A stretch of DNA of 64,000 bases from Mycobacteriaceae bacterium (GTDB lineage: Bacteria > Actinomycetota > Actinomycetes > Mycobacteriales > Mycobacteriaceae): assembly GCA_019749805.1 (NCBI GenBank), contig JAIEPH010000007.1:62001-126000 (forward strand). Direction: 5' to 3'. Below are positions 29,401 through 38,266 of this stretch, in pieces (position 1 is the first letter of the stretch; each line of letters starts with the position of its first letter). Below the pieces are notes generated by a model. That model made no database searches. It was not told the origin of the DNA and saw only the letters and a list, made by a program, of their open reading frames with translations. The translations under genes were made by a program, and so were the position numbers.

Positions 29401-30169
29401 CGGGCGACGTCAATTCGAAGCCGTGGCTGCCTGCGTACCAGACGCCGGGAACGCTCACCCGGCTGCGGACGTCCGCGAGGTCGCGACCGCTCAGGATGGC
29501 CACGGGACACACTTTGGCGACGAGCTCCAACGCCTCGGCGGCACCGTCGACGAGCCTGGCCGCAGCGGGATCCGAGACGATGGGGGACAGCGTGCCGTCG
29601 TAGTCCAGGAACAGCATCGACTCGCGTGCGCTGGTGATGCCGATCAACTGACCGTAGGACGCCAGCGCATTCGGGAGCTCGGAGATCCGCTTGTCGCCGG
29701 TTCGTACGGCCACATCGTCCAGGTCGGCGAGCACGACGTCGGCGCCGCGGCGGGCCAATTCGTCGGCGGGTCCGGTGCCGTGGATACCGATGACGAGCCC
29801 GAAGCCCCCGTCGCGTCCTGCGGCCACGCCTTCGGCGGAACTCTCGACGACGACACACCGCTGAGGTCGCACACCGAGTCGACGCGCAGACTCCAAAAGA
29901 ACCGTGGGGTCGGGGTTCTCCGCCGTCCCGCGTTCGCCTGCGACGCCGTCGACGCAGACCTCGAACAGATCGTCGATCCCGGCGGCTTTCAGGGCCTGCT
30001 GGCATTGCGGGCTCGACGAATAGGCCGCCGCGGCCATGCCGATGCCCTGCAATTTGCGTGCCAGGTCCACCGTCGCCCCGAAGAGCGGCGCGTCGGTGGT
30101 CAGCGCACCGTCGAGGTCGAAGAGCACCGCGTCGTGACGACGCGGGTCGATGGTGATCGGCAGCTTCAT
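26492..30169 (-). CDS. otsB1: HAD / trehalose-6-phosphate phosphatase / GH65 phosphorylase fusion (OtsB1-like)
   Basis: 1225 aa with three enzyme domains. Residues 12-165: a beta-phosphoglucomutase-like HAD (FDLDG, Asp18 and Asp20). About 185-430: OtsB trehalose-6-phosphate phosphatase (FLDYDGTLSP, Asp189 and Asp191; later IGDDLTDEDAF). About 435-1225: family 65 glycoside phosphorylase (GNGYFATRG, FWDELF, and GVIGPDEFHSGY with the general acid near Glu921). It resembles M. tuberculosis OtsB1 (Rv2006). GH65 phosphorolysis of a disaccharide yields beta-glucose-1-phosphate, which the HAD domain could isomerise, so one chain could channel trehalose or maltose into glycolysis. It overlaps both neighbours. 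Substrate is inferred. Confidence 0.92.
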   Translation of the reverse strand: MKLPITIDPRRHDAVLFDLDGALTTDAPLFGATVDLARKLQGIGMAAAAYSSSPQCQQALKAAGIDDLFEVCVDGVAGERGTAENPDPTVLLESARRLGVRPQRCVVVESSAEGVAAGRDGGFGLVIGIHGTGPADELARRGADVVLADLDDVAVRTGDKRISELPNALASYGQLIGITSARESMLFLDYDGTLSPIVSDPAAARLVDGAAEALELVAKVCPVAILSGRDLADVRSRVSVPGVWYAGSHGFELTSPDGAYHCNEAAAEFVPVLERVAAELSQNLEKIPGVRVEHKRFAVAVHYREVEPDRVGEIVSAAHRVGARAGLRVTGGRMLVELRPDLDWDKGTTLAWIRDQIDASGSLLPIYIGDDLTDEDAFDAVKFDGIGIVVGHDEDGDRKTAAHFTLQSPDQVREFMQRGSQWLAYKHQVSGEAWDYVFDGYDPTNEKLREALCTLGNGYFATRGAAPESKAGQVHYPGTYAAGVFNRLVDNVAGTEIDNESLVNLPNWLSLTFRIDGGSWFDIDAVTMLSYRQRLDLRGAVLHREVRFRDDAGRTSSLRQRRFVAMHLPHVGALETTIVAEDWSGTIEFRSTVDGNVTNSLVERYRDLASEHLGSPVTREISNNSVLLTVQTNQSHIPVAMAARNAALRDGEPVPATFQLFTLDAEIGHDIAVRLSAGESVTIEKVATVYTGRDVATSEPGVDAQRWVGRLAGFAELLDGHLTAWTHLWERLSIEFDDFTDEVRILRLHLLHLLQTVSPNTADLDAGVPARGLHGEAYRGHIFWDELFIFPVLNLRIPTVTRSLLGYRYRRLPEARNAARAAGHSGAMFPWQSGSDGREESQRLHLNPRSGHWNPDASARAHHIGIAVGYNAWKFYQVTGDLAYLIDYGAELLAEIARFFVSLATYDDERARFSIKGVIGPDEFHSGYPDAPYDGIDNNAYTNVMAVWVIMRAIDALNLLPLPNRLDLMETLGLSSAELAHWNDVSRRMFVPFHDGVISQFEGYGDLADLDWDRLRSQYGNIQRLDRILEAEHDDVNRYKASKQADALMLLYLLSADELRELLTRLGYRFTPEQVPKMVDYYLARTSHGSTLSGVVHTWVLARANRDRAMEFFTQALKADVSDIQGGTTSEGIHLAAMAGTVDLMQRCFTGLETRSNRIILSPHWPESLGVLAIPILYRGLHLHLRVSGKGVIISVDPRNAAGIEVECHGKVVELMPGTTVRFPG

Positions 30170-32562
30170 GGCGTGGGGACCAGCTGCCGTTCCAACTCCA
30201 GGACCCGGCGGGTGGTCTTCACCACGGTGTCGGGATTCAAGCTCATCGAGTCGATTCCGAGCCGGACCAGGAAGTCGGCCATGTCCGGATAGTCCGACGG
30301 GGCCTGTCCGCACAGCCCGGAGTGAATCCCGTTGCGGCGGCAACCATCGACGGCCAACCGGATCATCTCCTTGACGCCCTCGTCGCGTTCGTCGTAGTCG
30401 AAGGCGACGATCTCGCTGTCCCGGTCGACGCCGAGCGTCAACTGGGTCAGGTCGTTGGAGCCGATGGAGAAGCCGTCGAAGCGCTTGGCGAATTCGTCGA
30501 TAAGGATCACGTTGTTCGGGATCTCGCACATCGCGTACACCTTGAGCCCGTTCTCGCCTCGCCGCAGGCCCAGTTCCGCCATCGTCTGCAGGACCAGGTC
30601 GGCCTCGGCGATGCGGCGGACGAACGGGAGCATGAGGATGACGTTGGTCAAGCCCATGTCATCGCGAACCCGTTGCATTGCACGGCATTCCAGCGCGAAG
30701 CCCTCGGCGTAGGCCGGATGCGCATAGCGGGAGGCGCCGCGGAAGCCGATCATCGGGTTGCTTTCGGACGGCTCGAAGCTCTGCCCGCCGATCAGGCTGG
30801 CGTACTCGTTGGACTTGAAGTCCGACATCCGCACCACGACGGGCTTGGGCCAGAAGGCGGCGGCGATGGTGCCGATTCCCTCGGAGAGCCGCTCGACGAA
30901 GAAGGCACTGCCATCGGTATAACCCTGAGTGAGTTGATCGATGGTCTGGCGGGCGTCCGGGTCGTCCACCTTCTCCGGGTGCAGTAGGGCGAGCGGGTGC
31001 ACCCGGATGTACTCGCTGATGATGAACTCCATGCGGGCCAGTCCCACGCCGTCGTTCGGTAGGAACGACGTTTTGAACGCGAGGTCGGGGTTGCCGAGGT
31101 TGAGCATGATCTGCGTCCGTGGCCGCGCCAGGTCGCCGACTTCCGTGCGGTCCACGTGGAAACCCACAGCGCCCTCGTATACCCGGCCGGTATCGCCCTC
31201 GGCGCAGGACACCGTCACCACCTGGCCGTCGGGTACGGAGGTGGTCGCGTCACCGGTGCCCACCACAGCGGGGATGCCTAGTTCGCGGGCGATGATCGAT
31301 GCGTGGCAGGTGCGGCCGCCGCGGTTGGTGACGATCGCCGCGGCGGTCTTCATGACCGGCTCCCAATCGGGTGTGGTGGTGTCGGCAATCAGCACCTCGC
31401 CGGGCTTGAATGCCGCTAGCTGCGTTAGGTTCTCGACCCTTCTTGCTGCACCCGAGGCAATCCTTTCACCCACCGAGCGGCCCTCGGTGATGATCTCGCC
31501 CTTGCCCTCGAGCACATAGGTTTCCAGTGCGGTCACGCTGTGCTGGGAGGCCACCGTCTCAGGTCGTGCCTGGACGATGTAGAGCTTTCCGTCGAGACCG
31601 TCCTTGGCCCACTCGATGTCCATCGGCCTGCCGTAGTGCGCCTCGATCGCACAGGCGTAGCCGGCCAGCTCCAACACGTCGGTATCGGTGAGGCAGAACC
31701 GGGTGCGGTCGGCCTTCGGGGTCGGGATGTTCCTCGTGGTGTTCTTGGTCTCGCCATCGACGAGGATCATCTTCACGGCCTTGTCGCCGCGCAGGCGCCG
31801 GAGCACGGTGCGGTGGCCGGCGAGATACGTCGGCTTGTGGACGTAGAACTCGTCCGGGTCGACGGCGCCCTGAACCACGTTCTCGCCGAGGCCGTAGGCG
31901 CCGGTGATGAAGACGGTGTCGCGGAAGCCCGATTCGGTGTCCAGCGAGAACATCACACCGGATGACGCGATGTCGGAGCGCACCATCTTCATCACGCCGA
32001 TCGACAGCGAAACCTTGAAATGGTCAAAGCCCTGGTCGATTCGGTAGTGAATCGCCCGGTCGGTGAACAGGCTGGCGAAACACCGTCGGCAGGTGTCAAG
32101 GAGACTTTGTTCGCCCTTGATGTTGAGATACGAATCCTGCTGTCCAGCGAAGCTGGCGGTCGGCAGGTCCTCGGCAGTCGCCGAACTGCGCACCGCAAGG
32201 CTGACCTCCTCGCCGTATTCCCGCTGCAGAGCGCGGTATCCGTCAAGAATCGCGGCGGCCAGATCGTCGGGTAGTCCGGCGCCGTAGACGATCTCCCGGG
32301 CGCGCTTGGCTTTACGCGCCAGCGCGGCGACGTCGGCAGGGTCGATGTCGTCGAGTTCGGCGTGTAGGCGGCCCCACGCCCCGGCCTCGTCCAGCATGTG
32401 GCGATAGGCGGCAGCGGTGATGGCGAATCCGTGCGGAACGCGCACGCCCTGCGCGGACAGCTTCTGGAACATCTCGCCGAGTGAGGCGTTCTTGCCGCCA
32501 ACGAGCGGCACATCATCGATGCCCATGTCCTCGAAGAAGCGAACATATTCAGGTGTACCCAT
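30166..32562 (-). CDS. ppsA: Phosphoenolpyruvate synthase
   Basis: 798 aa, the typical length. Beginning: ATP-grasp pyruvate-phosphate-dikinase domain ([35 protein letters not shown]). Middle: mobile phosphohistidine domain with the catalytic His near residue 420 in [17 protein letters not shown]. End: PEP/pyruvate barrel with [12 protein letters not shown] and [17 protein letters not shown]. It makes PEP, AMP and phosphate from pyruvate and ATP, allowing gluconeogenesis. It is the first gene of the five-gene minus operon. ATG 32562 is chosen because homology (EYVRFFEDM) starts there and the upstream sequence is the promoter. Confidence 0.95.
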   Translation of the reverse strand: MGTPEYVRFFEDMGIDDVPLVGGKNASLGEMFQKLSAQGVRVPHGFAITAAAYRHMLDEAGAWGRLHAELDDIDPADVAALARKAKRAREIVYGAGLPDDLAAAILDGYRALQREYGEEVSLAVRSSATAEDLPTASFAGQQDSYLNIKGEQSLLDTCRRCFASLFTDRAIHYRIDQGFDHFKVSLSIGVMKMVRSDIASSGVMFSLDTESGFRDTVFITGAYGLGENVVQGAVDPDEFYVHKPTYLAGHRTVLRRLRGDKAVKMILVDGETKNTTRNIPTPKADRTRFCLTDTDVLELAGYACAIEAHYGRPMDIEWAKDGLDGKLYIVQARPETVASQHSVTALETYVLEGKGEIITEGRSVGERIASGAARRVENLTQLAAFKPGEVLIADTTTPDWEPVMKTAAAIVTNRGGRTCHASIIARELGIPAVVGTGDATTSVPDGQVVTVSCAEGDTGRVYEGAVGFHVDRTEVGDLARPRTQIMLNLGNPDLAFKTSFLPNDGVGLARMEFIISEYIRVHPLALLHPEKVDDPDARQTIDQLTQGYTDGSAFFVERLSEGIGTIAAAFWPKPVVVRMSDFKSNEYASLIGGQSFEPSESNPMIGFRGASRYAHPAYAEGFALECRAMQRVRDDMGLTNVILMLPFVRRIAEADLVLQTMAELGLRRGENGLKVYAMCEIPNNVILIDEFAKRFDGFSIGSNDLTQLTLGVDRDSEIVAFDYDERDEGVKEMIRLAVDGCRRNGIHSGLCGQAPSDYPDMADFLVRLGIDSMSLNPDTVVKTTRRVLELERQLVPTP

Positions 32563-32635
32563 GACGTGTCCTCTCGTCGCACGGCACCACTGCCGCCCAC
32601 GTGCCCAACCTCCCACTTCGGTAGGTGGGGACACA

Positions 32636-32649
32636 GGGCCGAAGGTCAC
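32636..32649 (-). promoter_or_regulatory. DosR-like box upstream of ppsA
   Basis: Minus strand GTGACCTTCGGCCC, about 10 of 14 to the core, 73 nt before ppsA. A weaker candidate (GGGACACAGGGCCG, 32628-32641) overlaps it. The rest of the 305-nt divergent region (32563-32867) shows only a gap RBS and no other recognisable element. Confidence 0.45.
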
Positions 32650-32828
32650 TCGAATGGGTGACGCTACGACGTGACGCGACCCCCAAAGGTCCGACCGCCG
32701 ATCAGCGGTCTGGATCGAGTCCGATTGTCACAGAGCGCGTTGCGACCGGTATCGCGTCATCCACGAACCGGTGACCTCGTGCCCTATTGCGCGGCGGCGG
32801 GTGTCGTCAGACTCGGCACGGCGCCTGA

Positions 32829-33884
<1,056 letters not shown>

Positions 33885-33981
33885 GGATCGCTGAGGACCG
33901 CTGGTCGGAACGACGTTGTCCCTACGGCTTGAGGACTTGCGACCCTGCCGCCGCGTACCCCGCGAAGCGCATCGTGATCGC

Positions 33982-35379
33982 ATGGAGCACCTGACCACGC
34001 TGGATGCGAGTTTTCTGCAGGCCGAGGATTCCGATTCCCACGTGAGTCTGGCGGTCGGCGCCGTATCGATCGTGGAAGGACCGCCGCCCGATTACGGCGA
34101 TCTGGTGTCGGCGTTCGCCGACAGGGCGCGGGCCATACCGCGCTGCACCCAAGTGCTGCGCACGCACCCGTTCGACCTCGGCGCACCCGAATGGGTGGAC
34201 GACCCCAACTTCGACGTTGCGCACCACCTGCACCGCACCGCGTTGCCGCATCCGGGGGATGACTCCGCGCTGTTCGGGGTGATCGCCGGCATCATGGAAC
34301 AACGGCTGGACCGCGATCGCCCGCTGTGGGAGTGCTGGATCATCGAGGGGCTCACCGACAATAGGTGGGCGCTGCTGATGAAGATCCACCACTGTATTGC
34401 CGATGGCATCGCCACCACGCAGATGCTGGCGAAGCTCAGCGACGGCGGCGCTGAGGAGACCTTCGCGACCAGTATTCGCGCAGCGCGGGAGTCCGGCGGA
34501 TCGATACTCGATCTGCTGCGGCCCAGGCTGAACCCGCTGAACTGGGTGGGCGGCATATGGCAGGCGGCGGTCGCAGCGACCAGCGCGGCCGAACACGCCG
34601 TGGTCGGGGCGGCCGAACTAACAGCTCGTGTGCTCACCACCGCGCAGGAGTCTTCACTGAACGGACCCGTCACCAAGATGCGTCGCTACAGCGCCGCGCG
34701 CGTTGACCTGGCCGTGATGAAGCAGGTCTGCCGGGATTTCGACGTCACGCTCAACGACGTGGCGCTGGCGGCGATCACCAGCGGATACCGGACGATCTTG
34801 CTGGCCCGTGGTGAAACGCCGGGCCCCCACGCACTGCGCACGCTGGTTCCCGTGTCGATGCGTTCGGTGAAAGACTTCGATGTGACCGACAACCGGGTGT
34901 CGGCGATGTTGCCGCTTTTGCCGGTCGATGAACCCGACCCCGTCAAGCAGTTGGAGATCGTCCACCAGCGACTCACCGAAGCCAAGGGAAGCGGTCAATC
35001 CGAAGGTGGCAGCGCGGTTCTCGCGGCCAGCGGTAGCGTTCCTTTTGCCCTCTCGGCGTGGGCGATTCGACTGCTGACCCGTCTGCCGCAGAAGTCGGTA
35101 TCCGCGTTGGCGACTAATGTGCCGGGGCCCCGGACCCGGCAGCGGTTGATGGGTCGGGACGTGTTGGAGATCTTGCCGGTGCCGCCGATCGCTCTTCACC
35201 TGCGCACCGGTATCGCGATGCTCAGCTACGCCGACCGTTTCTTCTTCGGCATCACCGCAGATTTTGACAGCGCACCCGACGTCGACGCGCTCGCCCGAGG
35301 AATCGAGGATGCGGTACGACACCTGGCGGCGCTCGGCGGCTCGCCAGGACAGACACGAGCGGCCGGTGACCACAGATGA
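33982..35379 (+). CDS. WS/DGAT acyltransferase (triacylglycerol synthase family)
   Basis: 465 aa. N-terminal MEHLTTLDASFLQAEDSDS, catalytic HHCIADG (HHxxxDG) near residue 130, and the C-terminal NVPGPRTRQ motif (PGP) of the WS/DGAT family. Joins acyl-CoA to diacylglycerol or wax alcohols to make storage lipid at the membrane. ATG 33982 is set by alignment with family starts; no strong RBS is visible. The stop overlaps the next WS/DGAT by ATGA. It is the likely parent-type of the remnant at 1869. Confidence 0.9.
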   Translation: MEHLTTLDASFLQAEDSDSHVSLAVGAVSIVEGPPPDYGDLVSAFADRARAIPRCTQVLRTHPFDLGAPEWVDDPNFDVAHHLHRTALPHPGDDSALFGVIAGIMEQRLDRDRPLWECWIIEGLTDNRWALLMKIHHCIADGIATTQMLAKLSDGGAEETFATSIRAARESGGSILDLLRPRLNPLNWVGGIWQAAVAATSAAEHAVVGAAELTARVLTTAQESSLNGPVTKMRRYSAARVDLAVMKQVCRDFDVTLNDVALAAITSGYRTILLARGETPGPHALRTLVPVSMRSVKDFDVTDNRVSAMLPLLPVDEPDPVKQLEIVHQRLTEAKGSGQSEGGSAVLAASGSVPFALSAWAIRLLTRLPQKSVSALATNVPGPRTRQRLMGRDVLEILPVPPIALHLRTGIAMLSYADRFFFGITADFDSAPDVDALARGIEDAVRHLAALGGSPGQTRAAGDHR

Positions 35380-36749
35380 CCGAATTCATGCGCAACAGCG
35401 ACGCTTTCACCTGGGCCATGGAAAGCGATCCTCGATTGCGTTCCACGGTGGTCACGGTGATGATGCTCGACCGATCGCCGGACTGGGACGAAGTCCGCAA
35501 CCGCTTCGACGTCGTCTCGCGTGCGGTCCCGATGCTGCGCCAGCGTGTCGTCCCGTCGCCGCCACCGGCGCCGCCGAGGTGGGAAGACGCCCCGGACTTC
35601 GACCTGGGCTTCCACATGCGCAGGGTGACAGCGCCCGCGCCCGGCACCATCGACACGGTGCTGGAAATGGCGCGGGTCGCGGCCATGGAGGACTTCGACC
35701 GGGCCCGCCCGCTGTGGGAGGCCACGCTGATCGACGGACTCGAAAACAACGGTGCAGCAATGGTTCTCAAGTTCCACCATGCGCTGACCGACGGAGTCGG
35801 AGGCATTCAGATCGGGATGATCCTCTTCGATTTATCCCAGGTTCCCGATCGGCACGACGTTGCTCAGGCATGGCCTGAAGTTCCTCCGCCGCAGCGGCTG
35901 CGAGGCTACCGCGACACCGCGCGATACGGCGCCGGTTTGGCGGCAGGCGCGCTGACGGGCACTCTGAAGACTGCTCCGAAGCTGATCGCCAACGGCATTC
36001 TGCGCCCAGTGGACACCCTTACGTCGGCCGGTGAGTTGGCCGCCTCGGTCTACCGCACCATGCGCCCTGTGAGTCGCAGGGGCTCATCGCTGATGAGCAA
36101 CCGCAGCCTCATCCGAAAGCTCGGTGTACTCGACGTCCCGTTCGCACAGCTGCGGGCGGCCGCCCATCACGGCGGCGGTGCATTGAACGACGCGTTCGTG
36201 GCAGGTGTAGCCGGGGGGCTACGGCTGTACCACGAAAAGCACGGCGTCACCGTGGGCGACCTTCACCTGACGATGCCCATGAGCCTGCGCGAAGAAGGCG
36301 ACGAGATGGGCGGCAACCGCATCACCATCATGCGGTTCGACGTGCCGGTCGGCACCGCCGATCCCGAGGAGCGAATCCGCCAGATCCACGACAGGACCGC
36401 CAAGGTGCGTCACGAGAAGTCGCTGCCGTACACGCAGTGGATTGCCGGAGCGCTGAACATGATGCCGCGCTGGTACATCGGCTCGATCCTGCGCAATGTC
36501 GACTTCCTATGCAGCGACGTACCGGGGATACCCGTGCCCGTCTTCCTCGGTGGCGCCAAGGTCTTGACGCAGTATGGATTCGGCCCGACGATCGGCTCGG
36601 CGGTCAACGTCACGTTGTTGACATACGTGGACGTGTGCACACTGGGCATCGACGTGGACACCGGCGCCATTCCCGACCACGACGTCTTCATGGACAGCCT
36701 CGTCGCGGGGTTCGACGAGGTGTTGGCCCTTGGCGTGGACCATGTCTAG
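35376..36749 (+). CDS. WS/DGAT acyltransferase (triacylglycerol synthase family)
   Basis: 457 aa of a second WS/DGAT subtype. Catalytic HHALTDG near residue 133, PLWEATLIDGL just before it, and CSDVPGIPVPVFLGGAKV near the C-terminus. It differs enough from its neighbour to suggest a distinct acceptor or a heteromeric partner. It overlaps the upstream gene by four bases and the downstream membrane gene by eight. The pseudogene at 19565 derives from this subtype, since start, catalytic region and C-terminal AGFDEVLAL all align. Confidence 0.9.
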   Translation: MTEFMRNSDAFTWAMESDPRLRSTVVTVMMLDRSPDWDEVRNRFDVVSRAVPMLRQRVVPSPPPAPPRWEDAPDFDLGFHMRRVTAPAPGTIDTVLEMARVAAMEDFDRARPLWEATLIDGLENNGAAMVLKFHHALTDGVGGIQIGMILFDLSQVPDRHDVAQAWPEVPPPQRLRGYRDTARYGAGLAAGALTGTLKTAPKLIANGILRPVDTLTSAGELAASVYRTMRPVSRRGSSLMSNRSLIRKLGVLDVPFAQLRAAAHHGGGALNDAFVAGVAGGLRLYHEKHGVTVGDLHLTMPMSLREEGDEMGGNRITIMRFDVPVGTADPEERIRQIHDRTAKVRHEKSLPYTQWIAGALNMMPRWYIGSILRNVDFLCSDVPGIPVPVFLGGAKVLTQYGFGPTIGSAVNVTLLTYVDVCTLGIDVDTGAIPDHDVFMDSLVAGFDEVLALGVDHV

Positions 36750-37203
36750 GACGAAGGGTCGACGTCTCGCGGTCGCCGGCATCGTCGGCGCCGCCGTCCT
36801 CGCGACGCTCGTGCTCGTCCCGGGGTTGCGGCTCGGTGCAGACTGGCCGTGGTTGGGCGCGCTGGTCATTCTCGTTCCCACGGCGACGCTGTTGGCCGCC
36901 ACGGGATTCCGGCACTACGGCCCCGGACGCGCGGTCGCGGTCGCGGCTGTGGTCACGGTCTTTGCGGGCGGCGTCAGCTGGCTGGTCGCGGTATTCACGT
37001 TGGTGAGGGCACTGAGCGGCGCAGGTGTCGAGCTGGCCTGGGCGATACTGCTGTTCCTCACTCCTGCGGTGTCGGTGCTCGCACTCGGCGCGCTGGCGTT
37101 GCGTGTCGTCCCGCCGAGGGTCGTGCCCGGCGAGCCGTCGGACGCGGCGCGGAGATCAGCGCCGGCGGCGCGCGCGAACCGACGTGACGATGCACCGCGA
37201 TGA
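36742..37203 (+). CDS. Small polytopic membrane protein
   Basis: 153 aa with four predicted membrane helices (AVAGIVGAAVLATLVLVPGL, WLGALVILVPTATLLAATGF, VAVAAVVTVFAGGVSWLVAV, WAILLFLTPAVSVLALGALA) and a basic C-terminal tail. The ATG lies inside the end of the WS/DGAT gene (8-nt overlap), so it is translationally coupled. No family is recognised. Its place between acyltransferases suggests a role in lipid body formation or transport, which is only context. Confidence 0.72.
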   Translation: MSRTKGRRLAVAGIVGAAVLATLVLVPGLRLGADWPWLGALVILVPTATLLAATGFRHYGPGRAVAVAAVVTVFAGGVSWLVAVFTLVRALSGAGVELAWAILLFLTPAVSVLALGALALRVVPPRVVPGEPSDAARRSAPAARANRRDDAPR

Positions 37204-37290
37204 CAAACGAAACGCGCGGCTTGCCAAGGACGAATTTGCTCGTCCCGTTGCCGAGCCTGTGCTACGCCGCCGGCTGACGGAGTGGGATGA

Positions 37291-38100
37291 ATGGCCGACG
37301 AACCTTCGGTAGTGGCAAAGTGGGACCGAGGTCTCACGCGACGCGTCGTGGATCTGCACCGCCCGATCGTTAAGAGCTACTTCCGTTCTCAGGTACTCGG
37401 ATTGGAGCACATTCCGCGTGGGCCGGCGCTGATGGTGGCGAATCACTCGGGCGGCCTCATCACTGTCGACTTGTCGGTACTCGCCGTCGACTACTACCAG
37501 ACGTTCGGATACGAGCGGCCGCTCTACGCGCTGGCCCACGACAACATGTTTCGCGGACCGGTGGCCGGGTTTCTCGAGCGCACCGGTGTCATCCGAGCCA
37601 CCCCCGAGCACGCCGCCGAGGCCCTCGCGACCGGTGGCCTGGTGCTCGTCTTCCCTGGTGGGGACTACGACGTCTACCGGCCCACCCGGCGGGAGAACGT
37701 CATTGATTTCGGCGGGCGTACCGGGTACGTGACGACGGCGATCGAGGCCGGCGTGCCCATCGTTCCCGCGGTATCGATCGGCGGCCAGGAAAACCAGTTC
37801 TACCTGACCAGAGGCACGTGGCTGGCGCGGGCGCTGGGTCTGACGGCCCTCGAACGCAAGCTGTTCCGCACCAACATCCTTCCGATCACCATCGGATTCC
37901 CGTTCGGCGTCAGCGTGGTGTTGCCGATCAACATGCCGCTGCCTACGAAGATCGTCACGCAAGTGTTGCCACCGATCGACATCGCTGCAGAGTTCGGGGA
38001 CGACCCCGACGTGCGGAGGGTCGACGCACACGTCCGCGCGGTGATGCAGCACGCGATGGTCGCACTGGCGCGCAAGCGTCGACTGCCCGTCATTGGGTGA
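37291..38100 (+). CDS. Lysophospholipid acyltransferase-like protein (PlsC family)
   Basis: 269 aa. The acyltransferase motif I is present as VANHSGGLITVD (H and D further apart than the usual HxxxxD), followed by LVLFPGG-like text (LVLVFPGGDYDVYRP, motif III) and VPIVPAVSIGGQE. This spacing is seen in an actinobacterial subset of the family. It would acylate a lysophosphatidate-like acceptor at the inner membrane. It follows the WS/DGAT pair by an 87-nt gap and precedes FadD, completing a lipid-storage module. Confidence 0.85.
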   Translation: MADEPSVVAKWDRGLTRRVVDLHRPIVKSYFRSQVLGLEHIPRGPALMVANHSGGLITVDLSVLAVDYYQTFGYERPLYALAHDNMFRGPVAGFLERTGVIRATPEHAAEALATGGLVLVFPGGDYDVYRPTRRENVIDFGGRTGYVTTAIEAGVPIVPAVSIGGQENQFYLTRGTWLARALGLTALERKLFRTNILPITIGFPFGVSVVLPINMPLPTKIVTQVLPPIDIAAEFGDDPDVRRVDAHVRAVMQHAMVALARKRRLPVIG

Positions 38101-38116
38101 GGGCATCGGAAGAATA

Positions 38117-38130
38117 GGGCCGTTCGGCCC
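38117..38130 (+). promoter_or_regulatory. DosR-like palindrome upstream of fadD
   Basis: GGGCCGTTCGGCCC is a perfect inverted repeat of five-base arms around a four-base centre, 136 nt before the FadD start and 16 nt after the acyltransferase stop. Alternatively it is a short terminator stem. Confidence 0.4.
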
Positions 38131-38266
38131 TGCGTGAAGGGACCGAGTGAGCTATCCGCCCCTGGGCAACGCTCGCAGAATCAGAGTCGAGAGCTGCCGT
38201 GACTCGTCGAAGCGGGCAGACGTCACCTTTGTCTTCTCGTCGTCGCACGCTCGCTAGGAGGTTGCC

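Noticed and set aside
37192..37314. 41-codon ORF (MHRDDKRNARLAKDEFARPV...) between the membrane protein and PlsC-like genes
   Set aside because: It overlaps both neighbours in other frames, has no RBS, and its composition is explained by the GC-rich frame; a second 25-codon ORF in the same place is equally unsupported.
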